A stretch of 64,000 bases of DNA from Symsagittifera roscoffensis. Lineage: Eukaryota; Xenacoelomorpha; Acoela; Convolutidae. Under the pieces are notes generated by a model. The model was not told where the DNA came from, made no database searches, and saw only the letters and a program-made list of their open reading frames with translations. The position numbers and the translations under genes were made by a program. Shown piece after piece: positions 1-8,471 of the stretch (position 1 is the stretch's first letter; each line of letters begins with the position of its first letter). The DNA lies in assembly GCF_963678635.1 (NCBI RefSeq), contig NC_087065.1, positions 35,861,888 to 35,925,887 on the forward strand, read 5' to 3'.

Positions 1-1104
1 GTTTCTATAGCAGGTGAAACTCTCAAGCAAATTATGAATTCATATCTATGAAGGAAAGCATTTCAGCTTTAAATTTTTTGACTCATACAACATAATTTTG
101 AAAAACCAGACCGATTGAATTGAGAATGTTATTTTCTAGAGGAACATTAGTTTGAGTTTGGCAATTTTTGTTTGAAATATCGAAAACAATTCAGAAAAAC
201 ACTTGAAAAAACCTGCATATAAGCTATGTCAATTATGAATAGGTTTTTGATTAAAGTCTGTACTATTATCTAGTTTTTATGTAGAGAAGTTGGAACGAAA
301 ATTATAAGGATAATTAAATTGAAGATTTTGAGTATAATCGTTCCGGTAACTGAAAATGGGAAGAAAGTTTTTAGTTGGATGTGTTTTTGAGTTTTTTTTC
401 AAAACCAAGTGCTTTATTCAGTCAGTCAATGAAGTGCAAAATTAAGTTCAAAAGTAATGAGTTTTTTTTAAAAAAAATGCAAAAACAGCTACAAAATTAT
501 TCATCAAAATGGGCATGGGTCGAATGATATATCGTTTTGTAGCCTGTTAAAAATCATTCAAACGACATGAACAAAATGAAAAAAAAAATCATCAAACAAA
601 TTACTGTTCAAATTTAATAATTTTTTAGTCTGTTTTTGAGCAAATAAAACGTCAAGTCCTCTTTTTCAGATGAAACGGTCTTGATTTAACAGTGAAAAGC
701 GTAATGTTTTAGCAACTCGGTGGTAGTTGAAAGTTTTTCTGAACACATCTATAGGCGATTATGATTATTTTACTAAAGTTTTGAGCTAGTGTTTTCTCTC
801 ATTACACCGCTCTTAAGCATTGGCTCAAATTGAAAAAAAAATGTTTTTTTTTTGTATAGTTTTTTTTGAATGTTTTCGGAACCTTCTGAGTCAGCTCGGG
901 GCATCAAGAAAGTCATTTTATATTCGAAAATCTTGTTTTTGAGATTTTTGATCTGAACTGTGTTTTACTAGATCTAAAAAGTCATCCGAAGCAGACTGCT
1001 GTGTCGTTTTGAGAGAACAGTACCAACGCCGCCAAAATCACTTTTACTGTTTTTTTTTCTGTATCTCCAGAAGAATCAGATAGTAAAGCATTTTGAATAA
1101 GTAC
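1..1104. other. AT-rich DNA, no gene seen
   Basis: No coding, RNA or repeat structure can be supported here. The sequence is AT-rich with many A and T homopolymers and short open frames only. Confidence 0.6.
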
Positions 1105-1381
1105 CTATCTCGAGAACAATAGTTTCGTCTTTTGGATCTAGATGCCAGGGTCTTTTTATGAATTCCGCTTTGCTAAAAACCAATGGCTTCTTCAGTTTGA
1201 TTTTACTCCATTGAATTATGCCTTTGGTATTCAACTTGAGCATGGCATTGATCTTATCAATCACTTCTTTGTTCGAATTTAAAAGGCCCTCTATATGAGT
1301 CTGGAGTCTGCCTAGAATCATGTTGAGAACCCCATCCATTTGCACCAGTTTCGTACCACTGCTTTTGTCTTCTCTGGTCCA
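1105..1381 (-). CDS. Possible internal exon of an unidentified gene
   Basis: A 277-base open stretch on the minus strand lies between an acceptor-like TTTTTAG (ending 1382) and a donor-like AG|GTACTT (GT at 1104-1103), and is less AT-rich than its surroundings. The frame encodes about 92 residues with a leucine- and isoleucine-rich helical first half and a basic second half (SKIKLKKPLVF, FIKRPWHLDPKDE). No domain is recognised and no neighbouring exon was found, so this is an exon candidate only. It could be a chance open frame or a decayed transposon piece. Confidence 0.3.
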
Positions 1382-2076
1382 CTAAAAACGAAAGCCTGAG
1401 GAGTACACGCATTTTATACAAGAGTCACAGTGTTCAGATCCCCAGTCAATCCCAATTACGCACACTATTTTTTTTAAAAAAAAGCTACCGAATATTTCTG
1501 TAATTTCTGAAGTCATTCTCTTTTAATCACTTGCCAGTTGTCGGTTACTTGAGACGCAACTTCTCAAATTACTTAAACTTGCGCTTAAAAATACTTTGAT
1601 GAAGGTTGATGCTTCAGATTGATGGTCCCCAGAAGTTTGATGGTTCAGAGCATGATAAACATTCATGCTGATTATTGCACAGGAAACATTCCATAAATAA
1701 CTTCATTACTGAAACTCGGTATAAATTATTTCACTATCGACATCAACAAAAACTCAGACTTTCAGAGACGGATTGGAAGAATGCGTTTATTTTGTTATAT
1801 TCGACAAGCGCAACACACATTGGCTATTTTTGTTCTGAGTGTTTTTTCCATGCCAGGGGAGATCAATTTCGATTTCGATTCAGATCGATTTCGATTTTAG
1901 AAAAGTTGACAGCGTATGGGTTTCCACCCGGAAACCTTCGGTTTGCCAAGAGAGTATGCTTGTACTAGACAAAAATGCTACTGGCGGTGGTACTTGAACA
2001 GATTATTTAAGTAGCATGGCAAATCATCCGCATTCATTACTGTTCCACATTAAATTGAGGCAAACTAATTGCCCTG
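1382..2076. other. No gene seen; small simple repeats
   Basis: AT-rich sequence. A short repeat of the type TTTCGATTTCGATTCAG occurs near 1865-1895. The open frame at 1675-1968 has no recognisable domain and is not called. Confidence 0.5.
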
Positions 2077-2089
2077 GTCGTTCAAGAAG

Positions 2090-3105
2090 GGTTATCTAGC
2101 AAGCAAGATCTTGCAAGGTTCTTGCAAATGAAGCAGGGGCGGATTTGAGGGGGGGGGGGCGGACGCCCCCCTTCCCTCACTCAGGGATTCGACCCCCTGC
2201 CGACCCAAAGGGTCCCCCTTTGATACTTTTTCAGAAATCCATTTTTGGCCGACCGACCCTAAAATTTTTCTAAAGGCGCCTTTGGCGCTAATATATACTA
2301 ACTTTGAGGGGGAGCGCGCGCCAAAAAAAAAACGCGATTTTTTTGTCAAAATTTTTCAAAAAGTGCCCAAAAACGGCTTTTTTGACTGTTCTTTCAAAAA
2401 CTTGCCTACGGCGCAGAAAATTTTGCCAAAATAGGGGCAAAACAGTGCTTTGGGAGAGCTGGAAAAATCAATTTGGTCGACCTAAAAAAAAGGTCTACAA
2501 AATTTTCGAATTTTTTTTGAAAATCCGCCCCCCCCCTCGAGAAAATCCTATGATCTTCAGTTCCGCCAAAGTAACTGGATGGCACCCTTTGTCGACCTCA
2601 ACACCCGCCTACGAAAAGCCGCGGTAAATAAATTCCAGGAGAACTTCTACAAGCTAATTGTTAATTCAGCTTTCGGTAAGACAATGGAGTCTAAGTTAGG
2701 AAGGAAAAAGCTGGAGATTCTAAGGAATGAGAGAGAACTTTTACAAAAAACAGCTCTGAGCACAATGAAAAGCTTTCAAATCATTGACGATCAATTAGCC
2801 ACAATCAGCTTTTCAGTAACAAAAACCACCCTGAAATGAAGGTTATCTTGCAAAACCTCGCAAGATTGAGGTTGTCTTGCATGAATCTTGCTACTGTTAA
2901 AAGGTCTAGAGGTAAAAAAATTACTTGTCTTCTTGTATACAAATGTCTTTAAAGATCTTGTTAGAATAAAAGTTTTTTTTAAAGAGGTTGTCTTGCAAGA
3001 TATTGCAAGAATCTTGCAAGAATCTTGCAAGATATTTTAAAGAGATGCATCTTCTTTAGAAGAATCTTGCAAGATTCTTACAAGATCTTGCAAGACAACC
3101 TCCCT
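2090..3105. repeat. TTGCAAGA palindromic repeat clusters around the polymerase fragment
   Basis: Variants of the palindrome AATCTTGCAAGATT recur many times at 2090-2130 and again at about 2840-3100, on both sides of the polymerase B fragment. Between them, 2140-2570 is a compositionally odd segment with long G, C and A runs. The units are dispersed rather than strictly periodic. They may be subterminal or satellite-like repeats of the element that carried the polymerase, which is inference. Confidence 0.55.
2577..2837 (+). pseudogene. Fragment of protein-primed family B DNA polymerase (Polinton/Maverick type)
   Basis: About 85 codons encode a segment matching the pattern of the palm region of protein-primed family B DNA polymerases: a W/F-DLNT-R-KAA-N-FQ-F-KL stretch followed by N-S-AFGKTMES and a downstream block with DDQLATI. 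This polymerase type is carried by Polinton/Maverick transposons and related viruses and linear plasmids. Only this fragment is present, where a complete enzyme would exceed 1,000 residues. The upstream sequence is low-complexity, and the frame ends at a TGA a few codons beyond the conserved block. No other Polinton gene was recognised, so this is a relic. Confidence 0.7.
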
Positions 3106-3215
3106 TGATCGACTAGGATGGTATTAAAAATTCTACACACGACTTAAATTCTTACACTTATCAGCCTCAATTTCGTAACCTGTCAAATCTTTCCAAAACT
3201 AATCGAGAATAATTA

Positions 3216-3265
3216 ATGGGCATTCGGAAAAATCAGGGCTTTGCCCTGATACGAGCAGTCTTGTT
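3216..3265 (-). repeat. Two-hairpin repeat, left-end scrap
   Basis: Reverse copy of the family's left end only, with the hairpin arms TCAGGGC/GCCCTGA and the terminal motif ACGAGCAGTCTTGTT. The remainder of the unit is missing. Confidence 0.7.
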
Positions 3266-3469
3266 GTCTTGTCCTTAACTTGGGAAGAAGGATAGTTCTT
3301 ACTTTGCAAAGTTTATAGAAAGATATAGGACCTCTCCTTACTATAAGGACATTCAGAAATTGATTTACTGTTCAATTGTTTCTTTGTTTCAACTGGATAT
3401 GGAAACTTAGAGCACTTATTTCTTTCGTATAAATAAAGTTATAAGGAAAATTGAATGGGAAATTGAAAC

Positions 3470-3997
3470 AAGACTGCTCGTATCAGGGCGAAGCCCTGAA
3501 TGTTCCGACCGCCTTTTAATGTTTATGGAGCAGTAATAACATTTAAGAAATTAAATGAAATAAAACAAAATGAAAATTTTTTCTAAAATTTGATCTTTTT
3601 AATGAAAATCATCCCCCCACACGCCATAATAAGTACAAAAGGATAGATTTCGCTCCTTGTAACAAATCAATTATGGCAAATAAGCTTCTTTCAACCAATT
3701 TGGAACGATTTCTAAGACGGATTAAATCTCCGCTTACGCGTTAATAGCGCTAAATATATCGCGCGTTAATTGTCCCAAATTGGCCAAAATGGCAATCTTT
3801 AAACCCCCGCAACTTTACGAAAAATGATCACAGGTGAAATATCTTTTCAAATTTAAGCTCAGGACAACAATACCTTTCGAATGATATTAAAAAATTCCGT
3901 CAAAAATGGCTAGTTAAAAAGTCGAAATTTGTCTGAAGAAAAAAAAACCCACCCCGAGCACAAATATTCCGTTACTTTCGTATCGAAAGTCGGAACA
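3470..3997 (+). repeat. Two-hairpin repeat, full copy A
   Basis: A ~0.5-kb non-coding unit. It begins ACAAGACTGCTCGTATCAGG with a GGGC/GCCC hairpin, then GTTCCGAC, a middle with a GCGCGA/TCGCGC hairpin near 3755-3765, and ends with a perfect ACTTTCG-TAT-CGAAAGT hairpin and GTCGGAACAA. The ends share ACAA but have no long terminal inverted repeat, and no protein is encoded. It abuts copy B head to tail with no spacer. Non-autonomous rolling-circle (Helentron/HINE-like) or another structured short element are the options; the class is not settled. Confidence 0.8.
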
Positions 3998-4498
3998 ACA
4001 AGACTGCTCGTATCAGGGCGAAGCCCTGAATTTTCCGACTGCCTTTTAAGGTTTATGGAGCAGTATTAACATTAAAAAATTAAATGAAATAAAACAAAAT
4101 GAAAAATTTTTTTTCTAAAATTTGACTTTTTTAAATAAAAATTATCCCCCACACGCCATATAAAGTACAACAGGATAGATTTTGCTCCTTGTAACAAATC
4201 AATTATGGCAAATAAGCTTCTTTCAACCAATTTGGAATGATTTCTAAGACGGATTAACTCTCCGCTTACGCGTTAATAGCGCGAAATATATCGCGCGTTA
4301 ATTGTCCCAAATCTTTAAACCCCCATAACTTTACGGTAAAATATCTTATCAAATTTGAGCTCAGGACAACAATACCTTTCGAATGATAAAAAAAATTCCG
4401 TGAAAAATGGCTAGTTATAAAGTCGAAATTTGTCTGAAGAAAAAAAACCCACCCCGAGCACAAATATTCCGTTACTTTTGTATCGAAAGTCGGAACAA
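3998..4498 (+). repeat. Two-hairpin repeat, full copy B (tandem with A)
   Basis: Same organisation as copy A and joined directly to it (right end GTCGGAACAA running into ACAAGACTGCTCG). It differs from A by scattered substitutions and a short internal deletion, so the tandem pair is not recent. Confidence 0.8.
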
Positions 4499-4657
4499 AA
4501 AACAACAAATCTCAAATCGAGTCTAACTTATACCCGACATTTTAATCACACTACCACGTTTAGCGGTCTTGAAAATCTTGTTGACCCCCCTGATTGACAT
4601 TGCCTTTCGACCAAAGCCTCTGAAAACATTGATCTTCCTTTTCTTAACTCAGAAGCC
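4499..4657 (-). pseudogene. Decayed coding remnant, left half of the retroelement insertion site
   Basis: Read on the minus strand in the frame that crosses the insertion point, this segment gives a TGA and then roughly 40 open codons with a basic composition (for example GFGRKAMSIRGVNKIF). It continues the frame seen right of the retroelement at 23,531-23,712. Protein identity is unknown. It may belong to a decayed DNA transposon, since a polymerase B scrap lies nearby, but that link is inference. Confidence 0.35.
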
Positions 4658-4661
4658 CTTG
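4658..4661. repeat. Target-site duplication CTTG (left)
   Basis: CTTG immediately precedes the left LTR and recurs directly after the right LTR at 23,527-23,530, as expected for integrase-mediated insertion with a 4-bp stagger. Confidence 0.9.
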
Positions 4662-5071
4662 TGAGTTATTATCGATGGGTATAACTCATAGAGTAATTTC
4701 GGATAGGGTACACCGTCTGCTCGTCACGCTATCTTATTTTCGGCCGGATAGATTCGTGCAACTTCTTAGTCTAATACCGATCCTAATCTTACTCTTATAC
4801 TATCTAGTCTCAGGTTGTTTAACTAGTCTCTGCTAGGCTCAATAGATCTAGGGTATACTGGTTTATTGCGGCTGCTGAAGTACTCGGGAGAGTTCAACTA
4901 ATTTCTAAGTTAAATTCAAATCTCTCTGGTGCTGAAATTACAAGTAATTTCAGCACTTACAAATAAGTGAATTGTTAGTTAGATGGATCATGATTGGTTA
5001 ATATTAAATACTTTACATTGGTAAAATATCTAATTTATCCAATCATAAAATGTAGTTTAGATCAGGTTCCA
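4662..5071 (-). repeat. 3' LTR
   Basis: 410 bp, reading TG...CA on both strands. It matches 23,117-23,526 base for base except A versus G at 4,970. In element orientation it holds CCAAT-like motifs near its start, a 13-bp-arm palindrome, and an AATAAA signal at 4,867-4,862. The flanking internal sequence (minus-strand CCCGGATGGG) is only weakly purine-rich as a polypurine tract. Confidence 0.95.
4929..4956. repeat. Perfect LTR palindrome, 13-bp arms
   Basis: GTGCTGAAATTAC and GTAATTTCAGCAC are exact reverse complements separated by AA. The same palindrome is in the other LTR at 23,384-23,411. In element orientation it lies between the CCAAT motifs and the AATAAA signal, where it could be a protein-binding operator or form an RNA hairpin in the transcript. 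Function is inference. Confidence 0.8.
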
Positions 5072-5123
5072 CCCATCCGGGTTTTACAGAGTTTTTTAGA
5101 ATAGTTTTTCTGCAATTCGAAAG

Positions 5124-5600
5124 ATGGATGATGGACGTTGGTATTTGGCGAACATCTTATTTCTTCTGGGTTTTCTTATTAGAGAAGTCCCAGATTCAAT
5201 CATTGTGTCTTCTCAAGACAACGACTGGGTTTTCGCAACAAACTCAAATCTGATTTCAGAATGGTTGGCTATGTCAGGTTTTTCTGTTTCATTGGTGAGA
5301 ACTTCTTTGTGTTTGACCTTGTCTGGGAATGGCGTGGAGATTGTGCGTGGAGGGGATGCCTGGTTACTCGGATCTGTACGTATACTTGAACATCGAGGTG
5401 GTCATTGGTCTAGTTCAATGAAGTCCTTTTCTGCGAAGTCAAGTCGTACTCTAAATCCTTTGAGTTGTGATTGTGGGCGGCATATTGATTGTAGTTGGCC
5501 ATTCTTTCTCGAGTGTAGTAGGGTCGTTTTGTCTTTGGATGTTCGTCCTTGGTGTTGTATTCTGATCTATGTATTGCATAATGTAATTTACATTTTATAA
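5124..5600 (+). CDS. Antisense ORF inside the 3' region of the retroelement (158 codons)
   Basis: An ATG-initiated 158-codon frame on the strand opposite to all element genes, starting 52 bases inside the 3' LTR boundary. The predicted N-terminus (MDDGRWYLANILFLLGFLIR) resembles a signal anchor; the middle is serine/glycine-rich and the C-terminus hydrophobic. Some retroviruses make an antisense protein driven from the 3' LTR, so position makes this worth noting, but no domain is recognised and the ORF may be fortuitous. The local base composition is less AT-rich than its surroundings, which favours chance long frames. Confidence 0.3.
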   Translation: MDDGRWYLANILFLLGFLIREVPDSIIVSSQDNDWVFATNSNLISEWLAMSGFSVSLVRTSLCLTLSGNGVEIVRGGDAWLLGSVRILEHRGGHWSSSMKSFSAKSSRTLNPLSCDCGRHIDCSWPFFLECSRVVLSLDVRPWCCILIYVLHNVIYIL

Positions 5601-5768
5601 AACTTTTATTAGTTTAATATTTTTTAATTATGATTTTAGTTAGTTGTTTTCACAAAAGCTTTTTGTTTTAGTTCAGTTATTTTGAAGAGTTACTCACCCT
5701 TGAGTAGCTCTTATTAAAAATAGGAGTGTGGTCACAAAGCGTGGATGTAGCACGGTGGGTTAGGCCGG

Positions 5769-6011
5769 CTATAGAGCATGCTCAGGACGTCCTTCCTGGT
5801 GGGTTAGGCCAGGAGTGGGAGTATGATTGCATGCGGTTTTTGTGAGAGGTCCTGTTATGTGACAACGTTTTATGTTGGGTTTGTTGTGGTTTTTCTTATG
5901 TTTTGTTGGTTGTGTCCTTTTTTCAAAAATCAATTTGTTTGTGGTATGGGTTTGTCTTTCGACTTTTTTGTGTTTTATTATTTCTTTCTTAGACTTTATA
6001 ATAGTCTTCAA
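5769..6011 (-). CDS. Small basic ORF, 80 codons, 3' region of the element
   Basis: Sense-strand ORF rich in Lys, His, Thr and Pro (KSKKEIIKHKKVERQTHTT at the N-terminus), downstream of ORF602 and of a strong splice-donor motif. Basic, low-complexity composition; no family recognised. It could be the last exon of a spliced accessory product or a chance frame in A/C-rich sequence. The rest of 5,072-6,655 shows no convincing reading frame on the element's sense strand. Confidence 0.25.
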   Translation of the reverse strand: MKTIIKSKKEIIKHKKVERQTHTTNKLIFEKRTQPTKHKKNHNKPNIKRCHITGPLTKTACNHTPTPGLTHQEGRPEHAL

Positions 6012-6646
6012 AAGAATAAATTATCCAGTTTTAAACTGGGTTAATCCGGTTTGGGTACCGTTGGTTTCCTTTTCTTAGTCATGCTGTTATGCTATGTGTT
6101 GTGGTGTTTAGTAAGCTGCATTGGTTAGTTTTGTTTAGTATATAATTCCTTTCCAACCGGGTTAAAGTAAAGTTTGAAACATGTTATCTTGTGTTAGAGT
6201 TATCGAGTGTGAAAGCTTGGAACTGAAATTCATTACTTTAAACAATTCTTCGTGGGCGAGCTGTGCGAGTTTGGATAGAATTTTTATGCGAGTGAATGAA
6301 AATATCAAAAGGTTAGTACTGCTTTTGCTTCTTATGAATTTACTACATAGAATTTTAATTTTACTGCTAGTTGATGGGGGAAATTAAGTTACAAATTTTC
6401 ATCATTATTAGATTTACTGCTGGTGGGGGAAAAATTTATAAATTAATTTACTGCATTGGTATTATATTTATTTAATTGTTGGTGCAAAAATTTAATAGGG
6501 TCTTAAACAGTTTTGAAGAAGTTTGCTATTTTTTATTTTTCTTTTGTGAATTTTTCAGATGATCTAGGATGAAGGCTAAAATTCTAAAGAAAACATGGAT
6601 AAAGAATGGTGAGTTTCTAATGTTTGAATTGATTAGTAATATGTAT

Positions 6647-6658
6647 AATTCATACTTA
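6647..6658 (-). promoter_or_regulatory. Consensus 5' splice-donor motif right after the ORF602 stop
   Basis: On the minus strand the ORF602 stop TAA is directly followed by CAG|GTAAGTATG, a near-perfect donor consensus. A donor at this point would leave every upstream ORF intact and remove part of the 3' region. A matching acceptor was not identified by eye. Confidence 0.45.
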
Positions 6659-6662
6659 CCTG

Positions 6663-8471
6663 TTAGTCGTCGGGGAAGAAACCGTGGGGGAAAATGTCGT
6701 GGATGAGATCTGAAGTTGTTAGTAGTTTGGCTAATATGCGGATGATATTTTTAGTTTGAAGCAGTGGCCAAAGCAATTGAAGTGCCTTAATGGTGGTTAG
6801 TTCTTCAGTGCCAACTGCAAATTCATGAGGTGTGTTTTGGATTAGATTATATAATTTGTGGTTGAATTTAGTGTTATGGATGAATTCTAAAATGGGGATT
6901 TCTATAGGTTGTACAAACTCGTGTGGGATGAGGAAGGGTCGGGATTCTTCTGCGTTGAAGGTCTTGGTGATGGGACAAAAGATATACATTTGGGTTATGG
7001 GATCATAATTTCGAAGAATACCATGAAGGTTAGTATCTTTAATGCAATATGTGAAGTTAAGAAAGAATGGTGAGGTGTATTTGGAATTGATGAATTGAAA
7101 ACGATGGTGTGGTTGTCTGGAGGGAGTGTGTAGGTCAAAGTGATTTTGGATGAAACGATAATAAGTATATGTGTGTGTTTGTTTAGTGCGCAACATAATA
7201 TCGTGTGAGCAGTGCAAATCTCTTTCATGTGGTGCAAGGAAACGAAAGGTTAGTGAAAATATTTGGAAGCGTTCTTTAAAACTTTCGTAGGCTTGCGTGT
7301 CTGTTAGTGCTTCTGAGATAATGTGGTCAAATTTGCGATCGAAGATATTTAGTGTAAATACATATGGTGTTTTAATGAAAAATTTCTCGGTGATTTGTGG
7401 GTTAGCGAAGCGATCGTCGTCTAAGAATTGATCTTGGTTAGTTCTGATGATGTTATGATCGTAATATTCTAGTGTATATTCATTAGCTCGGGGTGCAGTG
7501 TGTGTTTTTAGTGATTTTTTGTATCCAATGTAAGTAAATTGTCTAGGTGTTAGTGGTGTAGTGAGTCGATATAGCATGTCCTTATTTCGTTCTATATCGA
7601 TATGAGTGTTAGATAAAGGTAAGCAAAGGGGATTTGTAAAATGATAATATGAGGTCCAAGGAAGGGTAGGCATTAAAACGTATTCGTCTACAAAGTTACG
7701 TGTCTCGTTAGTGTCATGAGGGGTGTTTAAGGTGTATTGTGGAAATGAGGGTAAGGTGATAGCTAAAAATTCTTTTGTGTTAGTGTGTTGTGGATGGTTG
7801 ATATATTCACGGGCTGTTCCTGGTTTCGCTGGGAAAGGATGGTTGGGGAACTTCCTTTTAAAAGTGCGGTAAGCTCTATTAGTGCTGAGTGAAGATACAG
7901 TAGTTGTGGATGATGGTGCTAATGAATCAGTATAAATTGAAGAGGGTGTAGGGGTAGGAGGGTTGGATGAATCTATTGTGGATGAGATTTGGTTTATGGT
8001 TGGGGTGTCAAGGTGATAGGATTGTTGTTGTAGGGTAATGAAATTATCTAGTTCTGGGGAGATTCGGGGGGTGTCTGAAGAATGAGATGATTGGTTTGAG
8101 TGAAGTGAGGAGTAGGTTGGAGTGACTTGGGAAGCATAAGAGGGTGTAGAATTGGTTGGGTCAGGGTTCTTTGGTAGTATGGGTTGAAAAGGGGGTTGGG
8201 AAAAATTTAAGGGATTGGTGTGAAAAGTATTTGATGGAGATGGTTCAGAGTCGGCAAATTCATCGGGGGTTTCAATATTCGGGTTATTGAGTTGTGAGAT
8301 GGAGTATAAAACTGAGATGTGTGAATTAGTATCGGAATTCATGCCGGATAATACATTACTGGATGGGAAATCGGGTGGCGGAAAAGCAAAAAGTGGTATT
8401 ATTGGGATTGGAGTGGTGAGGTTGGTTGGGTGGGAATTTGATCGGTGTAGGGATCCAAGTTGTCGGCTCAT
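6663..8471 (-). CDS. ORF602: large accessory protein of the retroelement, unknown family
   Basis: 602 codons, intact, downstream of env. Its ATG overlaps the env TGA as ATGA (8,471-8,468), an arrangement typical of termination-reinitiation or tightly packed genes. About the first 210 residues are Pro/Ser/Thr/Asn-rich and look disordered. The remaining ~390 residues look folded, rich in Phe, Tyr, His and Thr, with four scattered Cys, and end PHGFFPDD. No signal peptide, membrane segment, zinc motif or catalytic signature is seen, and I do not recognise the family. A frame of this length in such AT-rich DNA, starting exactly at the env stop in a young element, is very unlikely to be accidental. 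Possible roles (regulatory, assembly, host antagonist, captured host gene) cannot be separated from sequence alone. Confidence 0.8.
   Translation of the reverse strand: MSRQLGSLHRSNSHPTNLTTPIPIIPLFAFPPPDFPSSNVLSGMNSDTNSHISVLYSISQLNNPNIETPDEFADSEPSPSNTFHTNPLNFSQPPFQPILPKNPDPTNSTPSYASQVTPTYSSLHSNQSSHSSDTPRISPELDNFITLQQQSYHLDTPTINQISSTIDSSNPPTPTPSSIYTDSLAPSSTTTVSSLSTNRAYRTFKRKFPNHPFPAKPGTAREYINHPQHTNTKEFLAITLPSFPQYTLNTPHDTNETRNFVDEYVLMPTLPWTSYYHFTNPLCLPLSNTHIDIERNKDMLYRLTTPLTPRQFTYIGYKKSLKTHTAPRANEYTLEYYDHNIIRTNQDQFLDDDRFANPQITEKFFIKTPYVFTLNIFDRKFDHIISEALTDTQAYESFKERFQIFSLTFRFLAPHERDLHCSHDIMLRTKQTHTYTYYRFIQNHFDLHTPSRQPHHRFQFINSKYTSPFFLNFTYCIKDTNLHGILRNYDPITQMYIFCPITKTFNAEESRPFLIPHEFVQPIEIPILEFIHNTKFNHKLYNLIQNTPHEFAVGTEELTTIKALQLLWPLLQTKNIIRILAKLLTTSDLIHDIFPHGFFPDD

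Noticed and set aside
3470-3530. Hammerhead ribozyme in the two-hairpin repeat
   Set aside because: The hairpins and tandem arrangement are suggestive, but the CTGATGA and GAAA core elements are not present on either strand.
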